From: Oscillospiraceae bacterium
GTDB lineage: Bacteria > Bacillota > Clostridia > Oscillospirales > Oscillospiraceae
Direction: 5' to 3'
Length of the DNA stretch: 64,000 bases
Assembly (NCBI GenBank): GCA_015068125.1
Contig: SVLD01000008.1
Span: 1 to 64,000 of the forward strand
Part shown: piece after piece, positions 16,317-25,146 of the stretch
How the letters are laid out: each line of letters begins with the position of its first letter
Numbering within the stretch: position 1 is the stretch's first letter
Notes under the pieces: generated by a model
What the model was told of the DNA's origin: nothing
Database searches by the model: none
What the model saw: the letters and a program-made list of their open reading frames with translations, nothing else
Program-made: the position numbers and the translations under genes

Positions 16317-18812
16317 ATGAAGCAAGAAAACCGTTTTCGCTGTGAAATGCGACCGGTTGCCTGCCAGGAAAACATCGTTCTGGGTAATACCTGCCGCTTC
16401 GCTGTGCTGGATTCCCGGCTGATCCGTATGGAGTATGCCCCCAACGGCGTATTTGAAGACCGGGCAAGCCAGATGGCTTTCTTCCGTGATTTCGCCCCCT
16501 GCGAATTCGCCTGGGAGAAGAAAGATGGCGTTATTACCGTAAAAACTGAGTATCTGCTGCTGACCTGCCGGGATGGCGTTCCCTTCAGCCCTGAGACTCT
16601 GACTGTCCGGCTGCTACAGGAGCCCGCTTCCGTCTGGCACTACGGCGATGAGATCGACGATCTGGGCGGCACTGCCCGAACCCTGGACCGGGTAAGCGGC
16701 AGCTGCCCTCTGGACAGAGGCGTTTGCTCCCGCTGGGGTTTCTCCGTGCTGGACGACAGTAACGCGCTGCTCCTCAATGAAGAGGACGGCTGGATCGGTA
16801 TCCGTGGGGATAACACCCAGGATCTGTACTTCTTCGGCTTTGGCTATGACTACCTGGCTGCTGTTAAGGCTCTGTATAAGCTCACCGGCGCACCTCCGTT
16901 GCTGCCTGCCTATGCACTGGGTAACTGGTGGAGCCGCTACTATGCCTATACACAGCAGGAATACCTGGATCTGATGGATCGCTTTGTGGAAGAAGACCTG
17001 CCCTTTAGTGTCGGCGTTGTGGATATGGACTGGCATGTGGTCAAGATTCCCGAAGATCAGAAGGATCCCAACCCCCGATTTGCCAAGGGTTGGACGGGTT
17101 ACAGCTGGAATAAGGAGCTGTTCCCGGATTACAAGGCCTTTCTGAAAGGCCTGAAGGATCGGAATCTGAAGACTGCTTTAAATCTGCATCCTGCCCACGG
17201 CACCTGCCGCCACGAGGATATGTACGAGGAGATGGCAAGAGCCAACGGCATCGACCCTGCCACCGGCCAGCGTGTGCCCCTGGATCTGCTGTCCCAGCAC
17301 CATATGGAAACCTATTTCGACATTCTCCATCATCCCTATGAGCGTGACGGCGTTGACTTCTGGTGGATGGACTGGCAGCAGGGAACCAGCTACTACTGGA
17401 TCCACGAGGAAAACAAGCCCGGCGAATACGCTGATCCCCGGGAGCGTATGGATCCTCTGTGGATGCTGAACCACCTGCACATTCTGGATATCGAGCGCAG
17501 CGGCAAACGGCCCATGTTCTTCTCCCGTTACGCCGGCCCCGGCAGCCACCGCTATCCCGTGGGCTTCTCCGGCGATACCACCATCACCTGGGAGAGCTTG
17601 GAGTTCCAGCCCTATTTCACCGCCACCGCTTCCAACATCGGCTACAGCTGGTGGAGCCACGATATCGGCGGCCACATGCTGGGCATCCAGGATGATGAGC
17701 TGTTTGTCCGTTGGCTGCAGCTGGGCGTATTCTCTCCCATCAACCGGCTCCACAGCAGCTGTGAGCCCTTTGTCCATAAAGAGCCCTGGAACCACGATGT
17801 GCTCAGCAGCAAGACCATTAGCGATTGGCTGCGGCTGCGCCACCAGCTCTTCCCCTATATTTACACCATGAATTACCGCAACCATGAGGAGCTGGAACCT
17901 CTGGTTCAGCCCATGTACTACCGCTATCCCAAGGTAAGTGCTGCCTACGAAGTGCCCAACCAGTTCTTCTTCGGCAGCGAGCTGATGGTAGCCCCCATTG
18001 TCAAGAAGGCTGATCCCAAGGCGCTGCTTGCCAGCACAGAGATGTGGCTGCCTGCCGGCAGCTGGTTCGACTTCTTCACCGGCCTGCACTATGCCGGCGG
18101 CAAGGGCAGAAAGCTCACCGTCTGCCGTGACCGCAGCACCATGCCCGTCTTTGCCAAGGCCGGCGGCATCGTGCCCATGGCAAAGCTTACGCCCCACGAT
18201 AATCACCTGGGCGCAACCGCGGATATGGAACTGCTGGTATTCCCCGGCGCAAGCAATCGCTTCGTGATGACCGAGGACACCGGCGAAATGCTGGATTACA
18301 AGAAGGGTGCTGTTGCCCGCACCGAGATTTCTCTGAATTGGGGAAATGCTCCCAAGCTGACCATTGCGGCTGCCCAGGGCGACTTGAGCCTGATTCCTGA
18401 GAGGCGGAACTGGCACATCGGCCTCCGGGGCTTCTACAAGGATGTGGCTGTGAATGTGACCGCAAACGGTGCTGACATTGCCGCGGAAACTTCCTATGAA
18501 GCAGAAACCAACACGGTGTGGGTGTCTGTGACTGCCGCCAGCGCAGAGAGCATCGAGCTGAGCATCACCGGCGAAAAGCTGATCCACGACAATTGTGACG
18601 CCATGCGCCGCTGCGAGAAGATGATCCTCTTTGCCCAGCACACCATCATCACCAAATCTGCCATGTGGGATATCGCAAGCAATGCCGAATTCCCTCTGGA
18701 GGAGAAGTGCCTTCAACTCAACGGCAAGTACCAGGAGCAGGATATGCTGAGCAAGGCCATCCAGGAAATGCTCTCCCTGACAGAAGATAAATACCTGGGC
18801 TGCCAACTGTAA
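16317..18812 (+). CDS. Glycoside hydrolase family 31 enzyme
   Basis: GH31 retaining glycosidase, cytoplasmic (no signal peptide). Nucleophile is D352 in WWMDWQQG and acid/base D420 in GFSGDTTITW. An N-terminal beta domain (about 1-190) precedes the barrel, and beta-sandwich domains follow. Specificity (alpha-glucoside, alpha-xyloside, sulfoquinovoside, others) cannot be read safely from these motifs. A helical tail of about 85 residues after position 745, with several Cys, is not part of the usual GH31 core. AAGGAG precedes the ATG. It lies between the oxidoreductase and the aconitase-X genes in one transcription unit. Confidence 0.92.
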   Translation: MKQENRFRCEMRPVACQENIVLGNTCRFAVLDSRLIRMEYAPNGVFEDRASQMAFFRDFAPCEFAWEKKDGVITVKTEYLLLTCRDGVPFSPETLTVRLLQEPASVWHYGDEIDDLGGTARTLDRVSGSCPLDRGVCSRWGFSVLDDSNALLLNEEDGWIGIRGDNTQDLYFFGFGYDYLAAVKALYKLTGAPPLLPAYALGNWWSRYYAYTQQEYLDLMDRFVEEDLPFSVGVVDMDWHVVKIPEDQKDPNPRFAKGWTGYSWNKELFPDYKAFLKGLKDRNLKTALNLHPAHGTCRHEDMYEEMARANGIDPATGQRVPLDLLSQHHMETYFDILHHPYERDGVDFWWMDWQQGTSYYWIHEENKPGEYADPRERMDPLWMLNHLHILDIERSGKRPMFFSRYAGPGSHRYPVGFSGDTTITWESLEFQPYFTATASNIGYSWWSHDIGGHMLGIQDDELFVRWLQLGVFSPINRLHSSCEPFVHKEPWNHDVLSSKTISDWLRLRHQLFPYIYTMNYRNHEELEPLVQPMYYRYPKVSAAYEVPNQFFFGSELMVAPIVKKADPKALLASTEMWLPAGSWFDFFTGLHYAGGKGRKLTVCRDRSTMPVFAKAGGIVPMAKLTPHDNHLGATADMELLVFPGASNRFVMTEDTGEMLDYKKGAVARTEISLNWGNAPKLTIAAAQGDLSLIPERRNWHIGLRGFYKDVAVNVTANGADIAAETSYEAETNTVWVSVTAASAESIELSITGEKLIHDNCDAMRRCEKMILFAQHTIITKSAMWDIASNAEFPLEEKCLQLNGKYQEQDMLSKAIQEMLSLTEDKYLGCQL

Positions 18813-18829
18813 CAGAAAGGAAGAAGAAT

Positions 18830-20104
18830 ATGTTTTTAACCGACGAGCAACAGGCCATACTCAACGGTTCCAAGGGCGAGACCATGGCCAAGGTCATGAA
18901 GACCCTGGTAATGTACGGCGATACCTTTGGCGCTGATAAGATGGTTCCCGTGACCTCGGAGTATAACCACCTGGTTACCTCCTTCGGTCTGAAGATGATG
19001 ACCCCGGTTTTTGACCTGATGCAGCAGCTCATTGATGCCGGCGCGGTGTCCGGGCAGAAATTCTCCGTTGATCCCCGGCCTCTGGATAAGAATGTGCCTG
19101 CCAATTTCCTGCAAAATATCATTTTCAATGTGGCTATGTACGCCAAGCAGGATTCCTATGAGCAGCAGCTGAAGCAGCTGGGTCTGATGAACGAGGATGC
19201 CTTCACCTGCGCCTGCTATTTGGATCAGGTAGGCAATAAGCCCAAGAAAGGTGATGTGCTGAGTTGGGCAGAGTCCTCCGCTGTGGTCTATGCCAACTCC
19301 GTTCTGGGTGCTCGCTGCAACCGGAACTCCGGCATTATGGACATCATGGGCTCTATTGCCGGCTTTGTGCCCCATTTTGGCCTGCTGACCGACGAGGGTC
19401 GTAAGGCAAGCTGGATCATCAAGGTGGAAACCACCCAGAAGCCGGAAGCCCAGCTTCTGGGCTCGGCCATCGGCATGAAGGTCATGGAGGATGTTCCCTA
19501 CATCACCGGCATGGAAAAGTGGCTGGGCACGGAACTGAATGATGAAAACTGCGCTTACCTGAAGGACTTTGGCGCAGCTACCGCCAGTAACGGCGCAGTG
19601 GGTCTGTACCACATCGCCGGCCTGACGCCCGAAGCCAAGGAACTGGGCGATGCCCTGGTGCTGGAAAACGCCCAGGTCTATGTCATCGACGATAAGGAGC
19701 TGCAGCGTGTCCAGGATAACTATCCTGTCATCTGGAAGAACCCCGATGCCAAGCCTAAGCTGTGCTTCGTGGGCTGCCCCCACATGAGCCTGCAGCAGCT
19801 AATCAGCTGGACCGAGGCTGTGGAAGAGGGACTGAAGGCCAGCGGCAACAAGAAGGTGCTGATTCCCACCGTCTTTACTACCGCTCCCGCGGTGAAGAAG
19901 GCCTTTGAGAAGACCGAATACGCTGAGCGTCTGAAAGCCACCGGTGTGATCCTGAGCTACATCTGCCCGCTGATGTACATGAACAATCCCCTGGCAGGCA
20001 AGATGCCTGTGATTACCTGCTCCAATAAGCTGCGTACCTATACCACTGCCCGGTACTATACCGAAGCGCAAATCCTGGAAAAGATCACCAAAGGAGGTAA
20101 CTGA
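18830..20104 (+). CDS. Aconitase X large (catalytic) subunit
   Basis: The 424 residues match the AcnX/DUF521 catalytic domain: FLTDEQQAILNGSKGE at the start, SAVVYANSVLGARCNRN, and HMSLQQL near residue 320. Known relatives are Fe-S hydro-lyases such as cis-3-hydroxy-L-proline dehydratase and archaeal phosphomevalonate dehydratase; this substrate is unknown. The separate small-subunit gene follows with a 1-base overlap. Start ATG at 18830 has AAAGGAAGAAG upstream. Link to the upstream GH31 and oxidoreductase suggests a role in breakdown of a modified sugar acid, but that is inference. Confidence 0.9.
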   Translation: MFLTDEQQAILNGSKGETMAKVMKTLVMYGDTFGADKMVPVTSEYNHLVTSFGLKMMTPVFDLMQQLIDAGAVSGQKFSVDPRPLDKNVPANFLQNIIFNVAMYAKQDSYEQQLKQLGLMNEDAFTCACYLDQVGNKPKKGDVLSWAESSAVVYANSVLGARCNRNSGIMDIMGSIAGFVPHFGLLTDEGRKASWIIKVETTQKPEAQLLGSAIGMKVMEDVPYITGMEKWLGTELNDENCAYLKDFGAATASNGAVGLYHIAGLTPEAKELGDALVLENAQVYVIDDKELQRVQDNYPVIWKNPDAKPKLCFVGCPHMSLQQLISWTEAVEEGLKASGNKKVLIPTVFTTAPAVKKAFEKTEYAERLKATGVILSYICPLMYMNNPLAGKMPVITCSNKLRTYTTARYYTEAQILEKITKGGN

Positions 20105-20553
20105 TGATGAAAGAATTTAAAGGACGCATCGTTGCCCCCGGTACGGTTACTGCTCCCGCACTGGTCTCCCATGGCGGCCTGAACACCCTGGCCTCCTTCC
20201 AGAAGGCACTGCAGTTCGGCGATAAGAAGGCTACCTGCGGCGACCAGAACAACCCGGATCTGTACGGCAAGGAAATGCTGGGCAAGGCCTTGTGCCTGCC
20301 CCAGACCATTGGCTCTACCACCGGCGGCCTGGTGCTGTACTGCGCCTGCGCCATGGAGCGCCAGCCGGCCTGTATGCTGTTTTCCAACCCCATTGACTCT
20401 CTTGCTGCCGCCGGTTCCATTCTGGCCTCTGTGTGGCTGGAAGGCGTGAGCATGCCGGTTGTGGACAGCCTGGGCGAGGAATTCCTGAACTATGTCAAGG
20501 ACGGCATGGCCATCACTGTCAAAGATGATGGCACAGTAGTCGTTGACGGCTAG
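20104..20553 (+). CDS. Aconitase X small (swivelling) subunit
   Basis: The 149-residue DUF126 swivelling domain closes over the AcnX active site. Visible marks are GRIVAPGTVTAPALVSHGGLN, LPQTIGSTTGG and the hydrophobic C-terminal half. Start and the previous stop overlap in TGATG, with AAAGGAGGT just upstream, so translation is coupled. ATG 20107 is an alternative start. It is the last gene of the operon before a strong terminator. Confidence 0.9.
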   Translation: MMKEFKGRIVAPGTVTAPALVSHGGLNTLASFQKALQFGDKKATCGDQNNPDLYGKEMLGKALCLPQTIGSTTGGLVLYCACAMERQPACMLFSNPIDSLAAAGSILASVWLEGVSMPVVDSLGEEFLNYVKDGMAITVKDDGTVVVDG

Positions 20554-20566
20554 GAAACAAAAAAGA

Positions 20567-20602
20567 AACACGGTGTGCCCCATGGGGGCACACCGTGTTT
20601 TT
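20567..20602 (+). terminator. Terminator of the OYE-GH31-AcnX operon
   Basis: Perfect 15-base arms (AACACGGTGTGCCCC, 20567-20581, and complement 20585-20599), then TTT. Confidence 0.9.
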
Positions 20603-20613
20603 TAGACAAGAAT

Positions 20614-20787
20614 ACCACCGGCACAGCCGGTGGTTCCAAAAAGCTTTCGCTATGCCCAGTCTCGGCGTAAGCCGTGACGGAGGGAGAGAAACAAGAAAAG
20701 AAATATTCTCTCCCCCAGTCTTTTGCTTCGCAAAAGCCAGCCCCCTCGTCAGAGGGGGCCTGTGCATACCACCGGCACGGCCGGTGG
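20614..20787. repeat. Double-hairpin repeat cluster (copy D)
   Basis: Starts with ACCACCGGCACAGCCGGTGGT (20614-20634 area). Then GGGAGAGAA...TTCTCTCCC (20682-20715), CTTTTGC-TTC-GCAAAAG (20720-20736), CCCCCTC-GTCA-GAGGGGG, and the 34-base tail identical to 90-123. It is the most complete copy in the window. Confidence 0.75.
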
Positions 20788-20793
20788 CTATGA

Positions 20794-21141
20794 TTATACA
20801 CCTTGAATTTCGATGATCTCCAGCACCTGCTGACCCCGCTCCGTCAAAGCGAAACTGCCCCGGATCGGATACGCATCCGCATTTTGGTAAGTCCCGGAAA
20901 GGGGTCTGTCAAAGTCCAGGCTGATCAGCTGCCGCTTCTCCAGACATTGGAGGATCAGACTGTATTCTTCCTTGGAATAATCGTCGTCCTCCAAATAGTA
21001 GGGGGTGGCATCGTCTATCCGCCGCACCGCCGGCAGAAAAGGGATCTGCCCCAGCTTGCGCAGCATATCCACTTCCCCGGGGGATAGTATCATTTCGCCG
21101 CAGCCTCCGCAGCTGCCGCAGCAATTTCCGCATCCAGACAT
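20794..21141 (-). CDS. Small protein with N-terminal Cys cluster, unknown function
   Basis: The 115 residues begin SGCGNCCGSCGGCG (six Cys), likely metal-binding, followed by a region with the look of a winged helix (PGEVDMLRKLGQIPFL, YSLILQCLEKRQLISLDF, GSFALTERGQQVLEII). I do not recognise the family. It starts one base after the ATPase gene ends, so it is the last gene of the AraC-YmdB-SbcDC-like group and is probably made with the nuclease pair. Confidence 0.75.
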   Translation of the reverse strand: MSGCGNCCGSCGGCGEMILSPGEVDMLRKLGQIPFLPAVRRIDDATPYYLEDDDYSKEEYSLILQCLEKRQLISLDFDRPLSGTYQNADAYPIRGSFALTERGQQVLEIIEIQGV

Positions 21142-21142
21142 C

Positions 21143-23275
21143 TTACAGCCTACTTTCTCTACCCTGGCAGGTGAACAGAATTACCTGCTTATCTTCCCCA
21201 AGTGTCCGCAGAATATCCATGGCCGCCGCCAGACGGGTATCGTCAAAGCGAACCAGAGCGTCGTCCAGCACCAGGGGCGCATCGGGGGTCAGTTCCTCGG
21301 CCACTGCCAGGCGCAGGGCAAGGTACAGCTGATCCACTGTGCCGTCACTGCGGTATTGGGCGGGACGAAGGGTGTCTTCGTTTTCCGCACCGGCATTCAA
21401 ACTTAGATCAGAGCTGAGAGCCAGCCTGTCATACCGCTGACCCGTGAGTTGCCCGAAGAGTTCCTGCGCCCGCTTGGAGATCCGTGGCGCAAATCGCCGC
21501 TGCAGCTCTGTGGTGGCAGCGGAGAGGGCGTTGAGAGCCAGCTCCAGGGCGGAATACGTGTCTTCCAGCTGATGGATCCGCCGTGTGACATTTTTCAGCT
21601 GGGTGCGCAGCAGTGCTTCCTGTCCCAGAGATTCCGCCCGCCCCTCGTACAGACCCAGCTTCAGCTGCGTCTGCCGCAGATCGAAGGCAGTGGATGCCAG
21701 AAGGGAAGTGGTGTCGGCCTCGGAATAGGTCAGATGGTCATCTACAACAGGCTTTGCCGGAGCCTTCAGCATGGAGCGCAGAGCCTGGGCGTGTTTTTGC
21801 GCTTGCTCAAGGTCCCGCTGGGCCATCTGCAGGGCATTTTGCTTGGCGATAATCTGGCTCCAACGATCCAGACAGATTTCTAACTCGTCTCCGGCAGCGT
21901 ACTTCCGGATCTTTTCCTGCAAGGCCGCCATTCGCAGATCCGCATCACCCCGCAATGTGGTGGCGTTTTCCAGATTCCACTGATAAGCAGACTGCTTGGC
22001 GGCGAAACTCTGGGCTTCAGCCATCCAGCTTTCGGGATTCAGCCCCGGGTATTTGCCGGTAATGACTTGTGCTTCTTTATCGAATCCTTGATTTTTCTTG
22101 CGAACAAAGGCAAAAATCCCGAAAACCGATGCCACCAGGACCACCGCAGAAGCGATGTACAACGCCGGTGTCAGGAAAAGTCCTCCCAGGCTCACCAGGA
22201 AAGCGGCCGCATAGCCGATCCACAGGCGGCTGTTGAAGCCCTTGCGCTGATCCTGCAAAGATACGTATGCGCTGTGATCGGCCTTAGCCTGTGCCACGGC
22301 ATCCTGGGGCTCTAGGCCTTGGAAGCAACTGGGCGCCACAGGCATTTCCGGCAGGGGCGGCAGGAGCCGCTGCTCCATCTGCAAGTCGGAAAGCTGCTGC
22401 TGTAAAGCCCGTCCGCTGTCCAGAGCCTGCTGAGCTTCCTCATAGGAGGGAAGACCGTCGCAGCTGTCAGCCAGGGAATCGTAAATTTCTTGCGCAGCGA
22501 CTTGGGCTGCTTCTGCGGCTTTTACCCGGTTGGCATCCTCCAGGGATGCGGCATACTGCAGGGCGGCTTTATGATTTTCTAAGTCTGCCAGGAAGGCTTC
22601 CTTGTCGCTTTGCAGATGCCGCAGCCGAAGAATATCCTGCTGCAAGGAGGCCAGTTCGGAAAGCTGATTTTCCAGCTGCTGCCGCTGAGCTTCCGCCTGG
22701 GGCAGCAGACCGGTGCGGTTGTACCGGCACTTATTTTTCAGATCCCGGAGGGTACTTGCCAATTTGTCACCGGTGCCGCTTTCGTCACCGGTGGTGACCA
22801 GGTTGTTCAGTCGGCGGCGCAGGGCGTCGTCCTGGGTTACCGGCAGATCGGTCAGCTTCAGGAAACCTGCCCGGGTGAATACACTGCGCTCCACGCCCAG
22901 AAGCATCTGACCGCAGTTCACGCCGTTGAGCTCCGGCACGGGTAAACCGGTGTCGGTTTCGAAGGCGGAAAATTCACCGAAGATCAGCCGACCCTTGGTC
23001 TGCCGCTGGATGGTGATATCCCGTCCGTTCCAGTTTAAGTCAATGCTGCCGGACATGAGCGCGCCGGACCAGGGGGCGTAGCGATCCTTGTCCGCCAGGG
23101 CGGTTTTGGTGGATTTTGCCCGGGTGTCCAGACCATAGAGCATATTCACGAGAAATGCGCACCAGGTGGACTTGCCCCACTCATTGGGGGCTTCGATGAC
23201 ATTTAGACCCGGTTTTAGAGTCAGGGTCTGATGCTCCAGCTTACCAAAAGTGGCGGTCATGGAATAGATCTTCAC
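21143..23275 (-). CDS. SbcC/YhaN-like SMC-type ATPase
   Basis: AAA ATPase of the Rad50/SbcC type. Walker A is APNEWGKST (29-37), ABC-type head motifs and Walker B VLDDALVRFDD lie near the C terminus, and long coiled coils fill the middle. Two membrane-like segments around residues 350-390 resemble YhaN rather than SbcC, as does the 710-residue length. It overlaps the metallophosphoesterase gene by 4 bases, so the two probably form one complex for DNA end or hairpin processing. Exact substrate unknown. Confidence 0.88.
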   Translation of the reverse strand: MKIYSMTATFGKLEHQTLTLKPGLNVIEAPNEWGKSTWCAFLVNMLYGLDTRAKSTKTALADKDRYAPWSGALMSGSIDLNWNGRDITIQRQTKGRLIFGEFSAFETDTGLPVPELNGVNCGQMLLGVERSVFTRAGFLKLTDLPVTQDDALRRRLNNLVTTGDESGTGDKLASTLRDLKNKCRYNRTGLLPQAEAQRQQLENQLSELASLQQDILRLRHLQSDKEAFLADLENHKAALQYAASLEDANRVKAAEAAQVAAQEIYDSLADSCDGLPSYEEAQQALDSGRALQQQLSDLQMEQRLLPPLPEMPVAPSCFQGLEPQDAVAQAKADHSAYVSLQDQRKGFNSRLWIGYAAAFLVSLGGLFLTPALYIASAVVLVASVFGIFAFVRKKNQGFDKEAQVITGKYPGLNPESWMAEAQSFAAKQSAYQWNLENATTLRGDADLRMAALQEKIRKYAAGDELEICLDRWSQIIAKQNALQMAQRDLEQAQKHAQALRSMLKAPAKPVVDDHLTYSEADTTSLLASTAFDLRQTQLKLGLYEGRAESLGQEALLRTQLKNVTRRIHQLEDTYSALELALNALSAATTELQRRFAPRISKRAQELFGQLTGQRYDRLALSSDLSLNAGAENEDTLRPAQYRSDGTVDQLYLALRLAVAEELTPDAPLVLDDALVRFDDTRLAAAMDILRTLGEDKQVILFTCQGRESRL

Positions 23276-24342
23276 GGCAGAACCACCTCCTGTCCGTCCA
23301 GAATCTGGCGGGATATTTTGGCGGCCAGCTTCAGCTGCCGCTGTAATTTCTCGCTGTCTGTGTCCAGTCCATCCTGCAGGAGCTTAAAATATACGCCCTC
23401 CAGGCTGTCCTCGCCAACAGCGCTCCACAGATCCACCTCCGGCAGTGTCCGATCTCGAAGCTCCAGATAGGGAATGTGGGGATACTGGGCACTCAAGGCG
23501 GTTAAATTCACCGGCGCGCTGTATCCGGTCAGGGTGATCCGGTAAGCATCTGTGGTTTCTACGGGGGGCAGCAGACTGTCAATGGTTTCGGCTACATCTG
23601 CTCCAACATCCACAGCCTCGTCATAGAAACGGGGGGTGTTCAGGGGCAGGAACTGGGCAATTACAGAGTCCTCCAGGGTTACCAGCAGCGCGCCCTTGAT
23701 ACCCGGTTCATCGTAGCCCCGTCCCATGGGGCAGCCGGGCCAGGCACACAGGGTATCTCCGGCGCGGAAGCTGCCGGCCTTGTGAATGTGCCCCAATGCC
23801 AGATAGGACAGTCCGGAATCCCGAACCTGCTGGCTGGTGATGGGGCAGTAGGGGGACGATGCCTGCATAGGGTCGCCGTGGAACAGGCCAATGTGCCACT
23901 GGGCGTTGCCCTCGGCAAGGAAATCCTTCAGCAGCCCCTGACAGTCCATAGCTTCAAAGCCAGCGCCGTAAATCTTGCAGTCCAGCTCCGGAAGAGGGGC
24001 TGTTTCGATGACACTGTGGTGGAAAATATGCACATTTTCCGGCCAGGTTTCTGCTAAGTAAGGGCTTCCCGGGGCGCAGAAATCATGGTTGCCCGGTGCG
24101 ATAAACACGGGGATCTTCAGCTCCCGCAGGGCAGTGCTCACGGCGCGGAAACTCTCTTGGGTATAGCTGCCGTCAAAAAGATCGCCGGCCAGCAGCAGAA
24201 GATCGCAGCCCTCACTGCGGCACATGGATGCGATCTTCTCGGGAATTTGCAGCAGTTCCTGCCGCAGATATTGATTGTGGGCTTCGCTCCGTCCTACAAG
24301 AGGGGAGTCCAGATGCCAGTCAGCGCTGTGTAGGATCTTCAT
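23272..24342 (-). CDS. SbcD/YhaO-like DNA nuclease (metallophosphoesterase)
   Basis: Calcineurin-like phosphoesterase: HSADWHLDSP, GDLFDG, GNHDF, FHGDP and LGHIHKAG supply the two-metal site. The 356 residues include the capping region typical of Mre11/SbcD/YhaO. Partner of the following ATPase gene, overlapping in ATGA. It also overlaps the 3' end of ymdB by 23 bases, so the three are translationally linked. Confidence 0.9.
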   Translation of the reverse strand: MKILHSADWHLDSPLVGRSEAHNQYLRQELLQIPEKIASMCRSEGCDLLLLAGDLFDGSYTQESFRAVSTALRELKIPVFIAPGNHDFCAPGSPYLAETWPENVHIFHHSVIETAPLPELDCKIYGAGFEAMDCQGLLKDFLAEGNAQWHIGLFHGDPMQASSPYCPITSQQVRDSGLSYLALGHIHKAGSFRAGDTLCAWPGCPMGRGYDEPGIKGALLVTLEDSVIAQFLPLNTPRFYDEAVDVGADVAETIDSLLPPVETTDAYRITLTGYSAPVNLTALSAQYPHIPYLELRDRTLPEVDLWSAVGEDSLEGVYFKLLQDGLDTDSEKLQRQLKLAAKISRQILDGQEVVLP

Positions 24343-25114
24343 CGCTCATATCCACCCTTTCTGCTTTTTTGCACAGCCCGGTGGCTGTGTCGATGGTAAA
24401 GACTACGGCTTCCATTTTGGTCGGCCCGTTGCTCCACTGATACCGCTGGGGCAGGTCCCCCCGGAATTTCGCGATGGACAGATCCGGACGAATGCCTAGA
24501 ACGCTGTGCTTCGGGCCGGTCATGCCCAGATCCGTCACATATCCGGTGCCATTGGGCAGCACCTGGGCATCGGCGGTGGGTACATGGGTGTGGGTACCCC
24601 AGATGGCGCTGACACGGCCGTCCAGCATATAGCCCATGGCCAGTTTTTCCGAGGTGGCCTCAGCATGGATCTCCACAAGGACGATCTTAGCTGCAATGTC
24701 CTTGAGAATCTTGTCGATCTGTAAGAAGGGATTGTCCGGGCCGTAGTCCAGGTTGCACCGACCAATCAGGTCGATGACAGCTACCGGGCCAACCTTGGAA
24801 TCAAACACGCCAAAGCCGTTGCCGGGGGTCTGGGGGGCATAGTTGGCAGGCCGCAGGATCCGGGAGTTATCCTCCAGATAGGGGACAATTTCACGCTTGT
24901 TGAAAGAATGATTGCCCAGAGTAATGACATCCGCCCCGGCATCGAAAATATCCTCCGCCTGCTCCGGGGTGATGCCTACGACGGCGGAATTCTCGCCGTT
25001 GACGATGACAAAATCCGCCGCAACCTGGCGCTTGAGGTAACGCAGACTGCGGCGAATCCGATCCAGTCCCGGATTGCCCACAACATCGCCTACGCAAAGA
25101 ACTTTAAAATCCAT
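24320..25114 (-). CDS. ymdB: TIGR00282 metallophosphoesterase (YmdB-like)
   Basis: Cytoplasmic phosphodiesterase; B. subtilis YmdB hydrolyses 2',3'-cyclic nucleotides and affects biofilm and motility choices. Motifs are GDVVGNPG, NGENSA, GNHSF, EIHAEAT and GTHTHVPT, with the family length of about 264 residues. AAAGGAG stands 9 bases before the start. It is placed between the AraC-type regulator and the SbcD-like gene. Confidence 0.92.
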   Translation of the reverse strand: MDFKVLCVGDVVGNPGLDRIRRSLRYLKRQVAADFVIVNGENSAVVGITPEQAEDIFDAGADVITLGNHSFNKREIVPYLEDNSRILRPANYAPQTPGNGFGVFDSKVGPVAVIDLIGRCNLDYGPDNPFLQIDKILKDIAAKIVLVEIHAEATSEKLAMGYMLDGRVSAIWGTHTHVPTADAQVLPNGTGYVTDLGMTGPKHSVLGIRPDLSIAKFRGDLPQRYQWSNGPTKMEAVVFTIDTATGLCKKAERVDMSDEDPTQR

Positions 25115-25146
25115 GGAGAAACGCTCCTTTGTATCAAAATAAGCCG

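Noticed and set aside
16317-18812. Sulfoquinovosidase assignment for the GH31 enzyme
   Set aside because: Possible by family, but I could not confirm the sulfonate-binding residues and no sulfoquinovose genes are near.
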